The notes under the pieces were generated by a model. The model worked only from the letters and a program-made list of their open reading frames with translations, ran no database searches and was not told the origin of the DNA. Positions 1 through 6,933 of a DNA stretch of 14,084 nucleotides are shown here, in pieces. Each line of letters opens with the position of its first letter. Position 1 is the stretch's first letter. This DNA is from Ruminococcus sp. UBA3855. GTDB taxonomy: Bacteria; Bacillota; Clostridia; Oscillospirales; Ruminococcaceae. The stretch covers positions 1-14,084 of the forward strand of contig DGHF01000179.1 of the NCBI GenBank assembly GCA_002392545.1, written 5' to 3'. A program made the position numbers and the translations under genes.

Positions 1-1004
1 CTGATGCAACAGAAACAACTGCTTCTACTGATGTAACAGAGACAACAGCTTCTACTGATGCAACAGAAGAAACTCAGGAAACTGGTGCAACTGATGAAAC
101 TCAGGAAACTGGTGCAACTGATGAAACTCAGGAAACTGGTGCAACTGATGAAACTCAGGAAACTGGTGCAACTGATGAAACTCAGGAAACTGGTGCAACT
201 GATGAAACTCAGGAAACAGGCGCAACTGATGAAACTGGTGAAACCAGCGAAACTGGCGCAACTGATGAAACTGGTGAGACTGGCGAAACTCAGGAAACAG
301 GCGAAAGCACCCCTATTGATGTTGACAGCATCAATATTGAGCTGGTATCCACAGAAAACTTCTACTTTGCACATGACCCGAACGCATTTGACCCCTCTCA
401 GCTGATTGACGTTGCGAAGACTTATGCAACTGACAACAATGGCAAGGTTGCAACTTTGGATATTACTAAGTTCACATTTGGTATCGCTGGTAAGGGCGAA
501 GTTGCTGGTCTGAGCCCGAAGGACATCTACGATGACCGCAAGGAAGCTTACAACAAGGTTTCTCTGTTGGTATTCTACAATGGCGAACAGGTAAAGGGTA
601 CTGCTGATATCTATATCGGTGTTAAGGGCGATGCTAACCTGAACGGTGAAGCAAACGCAGAAGATGCCGCTAAGGTTCTGGAATATGCTGCAAGGTCTGG
701 TGCTGGTGATGATGTTTACATCTTCACTCAGGAAGATGAAACACTGGATAAGTTCGCATTCTTCCTCGCTGATACCACTGACGAGTCTAAGGACAGAGGT
801 GTTCACAGCGGAATTACAGAAGTAGGTACTGCTGGTTCTAAGCTGGATGCAACCGATGCCGCAAACATTCTGGTTTACGCTTCCAAGGCTGGTGCAAATG
901 GTACTTGCGATTGGATTCCTGAAGTCCTCCTGACTGCTCCTTATCCGAAGTATTCTCAGACAATTGCTGAAAAGGCTGGACTTCTTCCTACCGACAATCA
1001 GTAA
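1..1004 (+). CDS. cttA: CttA-like cellulosomal protein, C-terminal part (Glu/Thr repeat linker, X-module, dockerin), 5' truncated
   Basis: The reading frame enters from the left edge (codons from base 3) and stops with TAA at 1002-1004. It starts with a low-complexity linker: two DATETTAST-type 9-residue units (3-56), six ETQETGATD units (69-230) and degenerate copies to about 305. Next comes an X-module-like region (about 312-620, containing NFYFAHDPNAFDPSQ and ending in YIGVKGD). A dockerin follows. Its first calcium loop is GDANLNGEANAED (627-665), and the second helix segment SKLDATDAANILVYA lacks the usual Asp-rich loop. A long insert separates the two halves. As I recall the family, this atypical X-dockerin is typical of R. 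flavefaciens CttA, a carbohydrate-binding protein whose X-dockerin binds the ScaE cohesin. The next gene is ScaE-like, which supports the call. No terminator is visible before it, so both may be co-transcribed. The substrate-binding part lies outside the window. Confidence 0.75.
   Translation, partial: DATETTASTDVTETTASTDATEETQETGATDETQETGATDETQETGATDETQETGATDETQETGATDETQETGATDETGETSETGATDETGETGETQETGESTPIDVDSINIELVSTENFYFAHDPNAFDPSQLIDVAKTYATDNNGKVATLDITKFTFGIAGKGEVAGLSPKDIYDDRKEAYNKVSLLVFYNGEQVKGTADIYIGVKGDANLNGEANAEDAAKVLEYAARSGAGDDVYIFTQEDETLDKFAFFLADTTDESKDRGVHSGITEVGTAGSKLDATDAANILVYASKAGANGTCDWIPEVLLTAPYPKYSQTIAEKAGLLPTDNQ
3..305 (+). repeat. In-frame 27-bp tandem repeats encoding a Glu/Thr linker
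   Basis: Two 27-bp units (3-29, 30-56; residues D-A/V-T-E-T-T-A-S-T) plus a partial third (57-68) are followed by six nearly identical 27-bp units at 69-95, 96-122, 123-149, 150-176, 177-203 and 204-230 (residues ETQETGATD). Degenerate ETGETSETGATD-like sequence runs to about 305. The units are whole codons, so gain or loss of a unit keeps the frame. The array probably forms an acidic flexible spacer between the substrate-binding part and the X-dockerin. Confidence 0.95.
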
Positions 1005-1035
1005 TTTTTGAAAGTCCCTACAATTAAGCATGTGA

Positions 1036-1061
1036 GCCGCCGTGCTGTGCGGTACGGCGGC
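1036..1061 (+). other. Intergenic GC-rich hairpin between cttA-like and scaE-like genes
   Basis: GCCGCCGT (1036-1043) pairs perfectly with ACGGCGGC (1054-1061) across a 10-nt loop. No T-tract follows, so it is not a standard intrinsic terminator. It could be an RNA-processing or stability element that sets the relative amounts of the two messages. A TATAAT at 1068-1073 lies just downstream but has no matching -35 box. Confidence 0.6.
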
Positions 1062-1096
1062 AGCATATATAATCATTTGAAAGGAAATGAACGAAA

Positions 1097-2266
1097 ATGA
1101 AGACAATTAGCTTTAAGAAGATTTTGGCTTCTGTGGCTGCTCTGACAATGACTGCATCTCTTCCAGCTTTGACTGGTAACGCAATTACACAGGATAAGCC
1201 TGTCAATGTAACTATTGACCAGAGAACAGTAACAGTTGACGAAGCAAAAGCAGGTGTATTAATTTATGTTAGAGTTGATACTCCTCTGCTGAATGCAATT
1301 GAGTTTGGTACTCATGTTGATGACCGTTGCACATACACAACCATTTGTGACCCTGACTTGCTTTCTATGGTTCCTGGGGATAATGAGGCTCTGACAGTAA
1401 AGATGACTGCACAGGACAGCTCTAAGGAAAAGAACATGACATGGTATGCATTTGCACAGACAAGCCCCAGTGCAGCAGCAGCAAGCCAGTATGAAGCTGG
1501 TACTTTCAAGGCTATGAATTTGGCTGCTATCTATGTAACTGTTCCGGAGGCTGAAGCTGTTCCGGGGGCTCACTTTGATATTGAATACTTGAGCGGTGGT
1601 GTTACCAGACCTGACGGCAAGGCTTCTCAGGAAATCTGGAAGAATACTTTCTCTGGTGAAGGTAAGACTTTGACTGGTTCTGTTACCTTTGAACCGCAGG
1701 ATTATGTAGCTCTCAATCTCGTAGTTGCCGAAGATGGTTGGATTGAAATTGAAGGCACTACTACTGAAGAAACTACAACAACAACTACCACAACTACAAC
1801 CACTACTACAACAACCACAACAACAACTACTACTACAACTACATCTACCACAAGACCTACCACAACTACATCTACCACAAGACCTACCACAACTACTTCC
1901 ACAACTAAGCCCACTACAACGACAACTACTACAGGTACAGCTAAGCCCACAGTTGCTACTGGAACATCTACCACTCCGATTCAGGGTAGCGGTTCTGCTA
2001 CTGGAACAACCACAACCGGTGGTGGCATTGTCGATGGTGGTACAGGTACAGGTTCTACATCTGCAACAAGCGGTACAGGCACAAGCGGCAGCAACACCAA
2101 AGCTGCTACAACTACCAAGAGCAACAGCACCACTGCAAAGAGCAGCAGCACAAGCTCCGGCTCTCCGAAGACCGGTGTTGGCGACGTTCTCCCGATTGCA
2201 GGCGCAGCAGCAGCTGTTGCAGTTATCGGCGGCGTAGCTCTGGTTTCCAAGAAGAAGAAGGACTAA
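1097..2266 (+). CDS. scaE: ScaE-like cell-wall-anchored cohesin protein (anchoring scaffoldin)
   Basis: The 389-residue protein has a signal peptide (MKTISFKKILASVAALTM..., likely cut after GNA at residue 29) and one cohesin-like beta domain (about 33-215, ending with DGWIEIEG). A Thr-rich linker (about 221-345) includes repeated TSTTRPTTT units. The C-terminal sorting signal is SPKTG (356-360, a variant of LPXTG), a hydrophobic stretch (about 364-384) and the tail KKKKD. In the R. flavefaciens group, ScaE is the single-cohesin protein that sortase links to the wall. It holds ScaB-type scaffoldins and CttA through their X-dockerins. The upstream X-dockerin gene is its expected partner and neighbour. 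The start at 1097 is preceded by AAAGGA (1080-1085). A strong terminator follows the stop. The cohesin call rests on remembered family resemblance, so the domain type is less certain than the anchoring architecture. Confidence 0.82.
   Translation: MKTISFKKILASVAALTMTASLPALTGNAITQDKPVNVTIDQRTVTVDEAKAGVLIYVRVDTPLLNAIEFGTHVDDRCTYTTICDPDLLSMVPGDNEALTVKMTAQDSSKEKNMTWYAFAQTSPSAAAASQYEAGTFKAMNLAAIYVTVPEAEAVPGAHFDIEYLSGGVTRPDGKASQEIWKNTFSGEGKTLTGSVTFEPQDYVALNLVVAEDGWIEIEGTTTEETTTTTTTTTTTTTTTTTTTTTTTTSTTRPTTTTSTTRPTTTTSTTKPTTTTTTTGTAKPTVATGTSTTPIQGSGSATGTTTTGGGIVDGGTGTGSTSATSGTGTSGSNTKAATTTKSNSTTAKSSSTSSGSPKTGVGDVLPIAGAAAAVAVIGGVALVSKKKKD
1757..1960 (+). repeat. Thr-codon low-complexity linker with 27-bp units
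   Basis: ACN codons run almost uninterrupted through this segment of the scaE-like gene. Within it a 27-bp unit (residues TSTTRPTTT) occurs twice exactly (1841-1867, 1868-1894) and once degenerately (1895-1921). It encodes an extended linker, probably O-glycosylated, that would hold the cohesin away from the wall. Confidence 0.9.
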
Positions 2267-2306
2267 TTCTGAATTCCAGAACCTTTGATTTGAAACAAGC
2301 AATTTC

Positions 2307-2345
2307 AAAGCCCTCTTGCGGTTGCAGAGGGCTTTTGCTTTTGCA
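2307..2345 (+). terminator. Intrinsic terminator after scaE-like gene
   Basis: AAAGCCCTCT (2307-2316) pairs perfectly with AGAGGGCTTT (2326-2335) across a 9-nt loop, followed by TTGCTTTTG. It ends the + strand cttA-scaE transcript. Confidence 0.92.
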
Positions 2346-2364
2346 TCATTTCCGAAAACATGAC

Positions 2365-2399
2365 AAAAAGAAGGGAGCATTTCTGCTCCCCTTTTTTAT
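2365..2399. terminator. Bidirectional terminator between scaE-like gene and rex
   Basis: GGGAGCA (2373-2379) pairs with TGCTCCC (2384-2390) across a TTTC loop. On the + strand CTTTTTT follows. On the - strand the hairpin is followed by TTCTTTTTG. It lies directly after the rex stop on the - strand, so it probably ends the acn-icd-rex message and backs up the scaE terminator. Confidence 0.85.
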
Positions 2400-3040
2400 A
2401 AAGTTTCCACTTCGTTCCGGTGCATACAATAGGCAAGAGTCATCAGGCTGTCACCTAAATGCACATTTTCGACAATGACATCAGGATTGTTGATTCTCAG
2501 GTCAAAGTGGCTGAAATTCCAGAAACCATTGATACCCAGTGCAATGAGCTGGTCTGCCAATTGCTGTGCGGCATCTTTGGGAATGCAGAGAACTGCCACT
2601 TGCGGGCAATGCAACTCACAGAATGTTTGTAATGATTCCATGGGCATAATCGGTAAATTGGCTGTTGACGTTCCCTGAATCAGGGGGTTATTGTCAAAAA
2701 TGCCGATTAACTTGCATCCACGCTTTTCAAAGTCAACATGTGCGGCAATGGCTTTTCCGAGATTCCCTGCCCCAATGAGAATGACTCCGGTATGCTCTTG
2801 TACACCGAGAATTTTTCCAATCATCTCACGCAGCTCCTTGACATGATAGCCGTACCCCTGCTGACCAAATCCGCCGAAACAATTGAAGTCCTGACGGATT
2901 TGTGAAGCGGAAAATCCCATTCGCTGTGCCAGCTCACGGGAAGAAATCCGCTCCACATGTTCACGCTCTAAATCGCCCAAAAAGCGATAGTATCGGGGTA
3001 AACGGCGGATGACAGGAGTTGAAATCGCCTGTTTCGCCAT
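2396..3040 (-). CDS. rex: Redox-sensing transcriptional repressor Rex
   Basis: The 214-residue protein has the usual Rex length. The N-terminal winged helix (about 1-80) includes the start segment STPVIRRLPRYYRFL and the DNA-contact region SASQIRQDFNCFGGFGQQGYGY. A Rossmann fold follows with GAGNLG at 90-95 and an acidic residue after the second strand (IGIFDNNP), as expected for NAD(H) binding. Rex dimers bind operators when NADH is low and release them when NADH rises. The gene starts 11 nt after the icd stop with ribosome site AAGGTGA, so it is the last gene of acn-icd-rex. A good Rex-type operator lies over the acn promoter (6338-6355), which implies that Rex controls its own operon. In many Firmicutes rex sits elsewhere; its coupling to the citrate branch is notable here. 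Confidence 0.96.
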   Translation of the reverse strand: MAKQAISTPVIRRLPRYYRFLGDLEREHVERISSRELAQRMGFSASQIRQDFNCFGGFGQQGYGYHVKELREMIGKILGVQEHTGVILIGAGNLGKAIAAHVDFEKRGCKLIGIFDNNPLIQGTSTANLPIMPMESLQTFCELHCPQVAVLCIPKDAAQQLADQLIALGINGFWNFSHFDLRINNPDVIVENVHLGDSLMTLAYCMHRNEVETL

Positions 3041-3051
3041 AAATATTCACC

Positions 3052-4263
3052 TTAATTCATCAAGTTAGAAAGCCTCTTGTTGATTTCATCCAAGAATTCA
3101 CGGGAATTGACCTTTTTCTTGTTTTCCAGTTTGGAAATTAAATAAAGGTCGCCTGTCATAATACCGTCTTCAATGGTCTGAATGGTAGCCTTTTCGAGTT
3201 TGTCGGCATATGCCATCAATTCCGGAATGTTGTCGAGTTCGCCACGCTTGCGCAGTGCGCCACTCCATGCGAAAATCGTTGCAACGGAGTTTGTGGAAGT
3301 CTCTTCACCCTTGAGGTACTTGTAATAATGACGCTGTACTGTTCCATGAGCGGCTTCATATTCATAAATTCCAGTCGGAGATACCAGCACGGAAGTCATC
3401 ATAGCCAGTGAGCCGTAAGCAGTCGAAACCATATCAGACATCACATCACCGTCATAGTTCTTGCAAGCCCAGATATATCCGCCGTTGGAACGAATGACAC
3501 GTGCAACAGCATCATCAATCAAAGTATAGAAATATTCAATACCAGCCTCTTCGAATTTTGCCTTGTACTCATTTTCGAAAATTTCAGCAAAAATATCCTT
3601 GAATCTGTGGTCATACTGTTTAGAGATAGTATCCTTTGTTGCAAACCACAAATCCTGTTTCTGGTCGAGTGCATAATTGAAGCAAGCACGAGCAAAGCCG
3701 GCAATGCTGTTGTCACGGTTATGCAGACCCTGAATAATGCCGTTTTCATCCTTGAAATCATAAATCAGCTGACGGATTTCCTTGCCCTCTTTATCAGTGT
3801 AAACCAATTCAGCTTTACCGCCGTGAACCTGCATTTCAGTATTCTTGTAAACGTCGCCGTATGCATGACGGGCGATGGTGATGGGCTTTGTCCATGTGGG
3901 GATATAGGGAGTAATGCCCTTGACAAGAATCGGAGTTCTGAAAACAGTACCGTCCAGAATGGCACGGATTGTACCGTTGGGAGATTTCCACATTTCAGAA
4001 AGATGATATTCTGGCATTCTTGCGGCGTTGGGGGTGATGGTTGCACACTTGACAGCAACACCGTATTTTTTGGTAGCTTCAGCGGAATCAAAAGTAACTT
4101 GGTCTTTTGTCTTCTCACGATTTTCAAGACCGAGGTCATAATATTCCGTGTTCAGTTCCACATAAGGGGTAATGAGAATTTCTTTAATCCACTTCCAGAG
4201 AATTCGGGTCATTTCGTCGCCGTCCATCTCCACAAGGGGAGTTGACATTTTAATTTTGTCCAT
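3052..4263 (-). CDS. icd: NADP-dependent isocitrate dehydrogenase
   Basis: The 403-residue protein oxidises and decarboxylates isocitrate to 2-oxoglutarate, making NADPH, in the cytoplasm. It belongs to the homodimeric NADP-IDH subfamily that resembles eukaryotic enzymes. Visible marks are the start MSTPLVEMDGDEMTRI, the substrate-binding SPNGTIR, TIARHAYGDVYK with the catalytic Tyr at 135, the metal site NYDGDVMSD with Asp at 271, and the NADP-binding HGTVQRH. ATG at 4263 has an AGGAGG 7 nt upstream. It lies between aconitase and rex in one direction, so citrate-to-2-oxoglutarate flux (glutamate supply) is probably expressed together with the redox sensor. No 2-oxoglutarate dehydrogenase is visible, which fits an anaerobe with an incomplete cycle. 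Confidence 0.96.
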   Translation of the reverse strand: MDKIKMSTPLVEMDGDEMTRILWKWIKEILITPYVELNTEYYDLGLENREKTKDQVTFDSAEATKKYGVAVKCATITPNAARMPEYHLSEMWKSPNGTIRAILDGTVFRTPILVKGITPYIPTWTKPITIARHAYGDVYKNTEMQVHGGKAELVYTDKEGKEIRQLIYDFKDENGIIQGLHNRDNSIAGFARACFNYALDQKQDLWFATKDTISKQYDHRFKDIFAEIFENEYKAKFEEAGIEYFYTLIDDAVARVIRSNGGYIWACKNYDGDVMSDMVSTAYGSLAMMTSVLVSPTGIYEYEAAHGTVQRHYYKYLKGEETSTNSVATIFAWSGALRKRGELDNIPELMAYADKLEKATIQTIEDGIMTGDLYLISKLENKKKVNSREFLDEINKRLSNLMN

Positions 4264-4297
4264 GGGATTTTCCTCCTGTATTAAATTTTATTTTTCA

Positions 4298-4323
4298 TTC
4301 AGAGGGAGCAAGCCCCCTCTGAA
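4298..4323. repeat. Perfect inverted repeat between acn and icd
   Basis: TTCAGAGGG (4298-4306) pairs with CCCTCTGAA (4315-4323) across an 8-nt loop. The - strand continues with A-rich rather than T-rich sequence, so it is not a good terminator for acn. It may stabilise or split the operon mRNA, or be a dispersed palindromic repeat. Confidence 0.7.
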
Positions 4324-4330
4324 CCAATTA

Positions 4331-6283
4331 TTATTTGAGGTTTTCTCTTGTATAATCCAGCAAACCGCCAGCAAGCATAATATCCTTGGTGCGTCCGGTG
4401 AGTTCACAGAGAACAGGGATTTCCTTTCCGGTTGTTTTGTTCAGAACGGTGAACTCTGTTTCGCCAGCCTCTACCTTTGCACGAATATCAGCCAATTCCA
4501 GCACGTCACCCTGAGAGATTGCATCATAATCATTTTCATTGACGAATGTCAGGGGCAGAATTCCGGCATTCACGAGGTTTGCACGGTGAATTCTTGCAAA
4601 GCTCTTGACCAGTACAGCCTTGATTCCCAGATACAGCGGAGCTAATGCAGCATGTTCACGGGATGAGCCTTGTCCATAGTTCGAACCGCCTACAATGATA
4701 CTTTCGCCGAGTTCCTTTGCTCTTGTCGGGAATTCCTCATCACATACAGTAAAGCAGTGCTTGGAAATTTCGGGAATATTGGAACGCAGGGGCAGAATCT
4801 TTGCACCAGCCGGCATAATGTGGTCAGTGGTGATATTGTCGCCGACTTTCAGGGAAACAGGGGCGGAAATGGATTCTTTCAGAGGGGTTGTTTCCGGATA
4901 AGGCTTGATGTTCGGCCCTCTCAGAATTTCCACGCTGTCCATTTCGGATTCCGGTGCAGGAGCGACTACCATGTTATCATGAACTGTGAATTTTTCAGGC
5001 AGTACAAATTCTGGCATTTCGCCGATTTCTCTCGGGTCGGTGAGATAGCCATTGATTGCAGATACAGCGGCTAATTCCGGAGAAACCAGATAAATTTGTC
5101 CGTCCTTTGTCCCTGAACGTCCCAAGAAATTACGGTTAAATGTTCTCAGGGAGATACCGCCGGAATTTGGTGACTGTCCCATACCAATGCAAGGACCGCA
5201 CGCACTTTCCAGAATTCTCGCACCTGCATCAATCATGATGGAAAGCAGACCCATGTCAGCCATCATATTGAGAACCTGCTTTGAACCGGGGGCGATTGCC
5301 AGTGATACATCTGGATGCACGGTCTTTCCTTTCAGGATGTGAGCGACTTTCATCATATCCAAAAGTGAAGAATTCGTGCAAGAACCAATGCAGACTTGGT
5401 CAATCTTCATTTTTCCGCCCTTTTCGTCTTCAATTTCCTTGACAGATTTTACATTGTCGGGAGAATGCGGACAGGCAGCCAGCGGAACGAGTTCAGAAAG
5501 ATTGATATTGACTTCTTCATCATACACTGCATCAGGGTCAGCCTTTTGTTCAGACCAAACCTCTCCACGTCCCTGCGCTTCAAGGAACTGCTTTGTAATT
5601 TCGTCAGACGGGAAAATAGAAGTCGTTGCGCCGAGTTCTGCGCCCATGTTGGTGATGGTGGCACGTTCCGGAACAGAGAGTGTTTTTACACCTTCGCCGA
5701 CATATTCAATGACCTTGCCAACACCGCCCTTGACAGAAAGTCTTCTCAATACTTCCAGAATGACATCTTTTGCAGCAACCCATGGAGACAGTTTTCCTGT
5801 CAGATTTACTTTGACTACTTTCGGATACGTAATATAATACGCTCCTCCGCCCATGGCTACGGCTACATCAAGACCGCCTGCGCCAATGGCAATCATGCCA
5901 ATACCGCCACCGGTCGGGGTGTGGGAGTCAGAACCAATCAAGGTCTTTCCAGGGATGCCGAAACGCTCCAGATGTACCTGATGGCAGATACCGTTTCCGG
6001 GTCTGGAAAAGTAAATGCCGTGCTTCTTTGCCACTGAACCAATGAAACGGTGGTCATCCATGTTCATGAATCCATTCTGCAATGTGTTATGGTCGATATA
6101 AGCAACACTGCACTCTGTGCGGACTCTCGGAACGCCGATAGCCTCAAATTCAAGATACGCCATTGTGCCAGTGGCATCCTGTGTCAAAGTCTGGTCGATA
6201 CGGATACCGATTTCCTGACCCTTGACAGGCTCACCATCTACGAGGTGCGCACGGAGAATTTTTTCTGTGAGTGTCAAACCCAT
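4331..6283 (-). CDS. acn: Aconitate hydratase (single-chain, about 650 aa type)
   Basis: The protein converts citrate to isocitrate with a [4Fe-4S] cluster in the cytoplasm. The three cluster cysteines are visible: GSCTNS (Cys302) and CGPC (Cys362 and Cys365, counted from the start at 6283). Substrate-binding SDSHTPTGGG and the C-terminal swivel-domain motif GGSNYGQGSSREHAA are also present. At about 650 residues it matches the shorter bacterial aconitase form found in many anaerobes rather than the 890-residue AcnA. ATGs occur at 6292, 6289 and 6283. The first two sit 0 and 3 nt from AAAGGA, while 6283 has a normal 9-nt spacing and begins MGLTLTEKIL, so 6283 is chosen. It is the first gene of acn-icd-rex and has a consensus promoter overlapped by a Rex-like operator. 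Confidence 0.95.
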   Translation of the reverse strand: MGLTLTEKILRAHLVDGEPVKGQEIGIRIDQTLTQDATGTMAYLEFEAIGVPRVRTECSVAYIDHNTLQNGFMNMDDHRFIGSVAKKHGIYFSRPGNGICHQVHLERFGIPGKTLIGSDSHTPTGGGIGMIAIGAGGLDVAVAMGGGAYYITYPKVVKVNLTGKLSPWVAAKDVILEVLRRLSVKGGVGKVIEYVGEGVKTLSVPERATITNMGAELGATTSIFPSDEITKQFLEAQGRGEVWSEQKADPDAVYDEEVNINLSELVPLAACPHSPDNVKSVKEIEDEKGGKMKIDQVCIGSCTNSSLLDMMKVAHILKGKTVHPDVSLAIAPGSKQVLNMMADMGLLSIMIDAGARILESACGPCIGMGQSPNSGGISLRTFNRNFLGRSGTKDGQIYLVSPELAAVSAINGYLTDPREIGEMPEFVLPEKFTVHDNMVVAPAPESEMDSVEILRGPNIKPYPETTPLKESISAPVSLKVGDNITTDHIMPAGAKILPLRSNIPEISKHCFTVCDEEFPTRAKELGESIIVGGSNYGQGSSREHAALAPLYLGIKAVLVKSFARIHRANLVNAGILPLTFVNENDYDAISQGDVLELADIRAKVEAGETEFTVLNKTTGKEIPVLCELTGRTKDIMLAGGLLDYTRENLK

Positions 6284-6315
6284 TGTCATCATTCCTTTCA
6301 GAAATTTATACTTTA

Positions 6316-6344
6316 ATTATACAACGAAAAACACAATTTGTCAA
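6316..6344 (-). promoter_or_regulatory. Consensus promoter of acn-icd-rex
   Basis: Read on the - strand, TTGACA (6344-6339) and TATAAT (6321-6316) are both perfect and separated by 17 bp. The transcript would start near 6309, about 26 nt before the chosen acn start, leaving room for the AAAGGA ribosome site. Confidence 0.92.
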
Positions 6345-6355
6345 CTATTTAACAA
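6338..6355. promoter_or_regulatory. Rex-type operator over the acn -35 box
   Basis: TTGTCAACTATTTAACAA is an 18-bp palindrome that differs at one base from TTGTTAA-N4-TTAACAA, the clostridial form of the Rex site. It covers the -35 hexamer (6339-6344) of the acn promoter, so bound Rex should block RNA polymerase. Because rex is the last gene of this operon, this is a feedback loop. The site was recognised by eye; binding is inferred. Confidence 0.8.
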
Positions 6356-6374
6356 GCGGTTTTTAATGAAATTG

Positions 6375-6393
6375 TTGTGATGAAATTTCACAA
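6375..6393. promoter_or_regulatory. Inverted repeat in the divergent acn / 6469 promoter region
   Basis: TTGTGA and TCACAA flank a 7-bp spacer (TTGTGATGAAATTTCACAA). It lies 6 bp upstream of the -35 box of the 6469 gene and 19 bp beyond the Rex-like site. Its arms match Rex and CRP half-sites, but the spacing is one base too long for either standard site. It may be a weak second Rex site or the operator of another dimeric regulator. Confidence 0.5.
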
Positions 6394-6399
6394 AAAAGA

Positions 6400-6428
6400 T
6401 TGACAAATTCATTTGAATAGTGTATAAT
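6400..6428 (+). promoter_or_regulatory. Consensus promoter of the 6469 gene
   Basis: TTGACA (6400-6405) and TATAAT (6423-6428) are perfect with 17-bp spacing. The predicted start near 6435 leaves a short leader with GGAGGG (6453-6458) ahead of ATG 6469. Confidence 0.92.
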
Positions 6429-6468
6429 AAGGCTAGATATATTTCCATATACGGAGGGATTTGATATT

Positions 6469-6933
6469 ATGAGTCAATTGGATATGAGTGCTGAAACTTT
6501 TCAGGAAAAATTCGAACAGTTTTTAATGGGCTGTGAAGATGCAGAACAGGGAAGTATATGGAATCGGGACGAACATGGCGAAATGCAGGATTATTATGCA
6601 GGTCTCATTGTGAGTACCATTCTCCGGATTGTGACCGCTGAAGGCTGGATAAGTGACGAGGAAATTGAATATCTGAATCTTGTGTTCGGGTTCTCTTATG
6701 AAAGCGGAGACCTTGAACAGGTTTTTGAAGATTGCCGTGATATGGTGACAAGTACGCACTTTGAAACGGAACTCAGAGAAAGCGCACTTTTGCTGAACCG
6801 CATCAATGCAGAATGCTATCAGGAATTCCGTCAGTTGGTTGCATTGATTGGGGATATTTTCTCGAACAGTGAGGATTTTATTTCAGAAATGCAAAAAAAT
6901 GAGATTCTCCGTTTGCAGAGTTTGCTTCCCTGA
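6469..6933 (+). CDS. Small acidic helical protein, possibly TerB-like
   Basis: The 154-residue protein has no signal peptide or membrane segment, is acidic and appears all-helical, so it is probably cytoplasmic. The segment LRIVTAEGWISDEEIEYLNLVF (about 51-72) resembles the TerB-like pattern of a helix, a short acidic turn and the next helix (A-D-G-x-I-S-x-x-E). That family appears in stress and envelope proteins, sometimes with metal-binding acidic residues. The resemblance is by eye only and is not a firm assignment. The gene has its own consensus promoter, diverges from acn, and ends in a 10-bp inverted repeat at its stop codon. It points the same way as the leader-controlled operon that follows and has a very similar promoter, so it may be part of the same biology, but nothing proves this. 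Confidence 0.85.
   Translation: MSQLDMSAETFQEKFEQFLMGCEDAEQGSIWNRDEHGEMQDYYAGLIVSTILRIVTAEGWISDEEIEYLNLVFGFSYESGDLEQVFEDCRDMVTSTHFETELRESALLLNRINAECYQEFRQLVALIGDIFSNSEDFISEMQKNEILRLQSLLP

Noticed and set aside
3..305. Regular 27-bp repeats that might suggest a CRISPR array or satellite
   Set aside because: Units are directly adjacent without unique spacers and are in frame inside a long coding region; they encode a linker.
1068..1073. TATAAT upstream of the scaE-like gene as a promoter
   Set aside because: No -35-like hexamer 16-18 bp upstream; that position lies in the hairpin.
1259..2380. Long open frame on the - strand opposite the scaE-like gene
   Set aside because: Its composition (poly-Cys/Ser/Gly) is the mirror of the Thr-codon linker; it has no family likeness and runs into the terminator.
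5396..6037. Open frames on the + strand within acn
   Set aside because: Shadow frames of aconitase with no start signals or domain features.
6375..6393. Standard CRP or Rex site
   Set aside because: The spacer is one base longer than either consensus; listed only as an unassigned inverted repeat.
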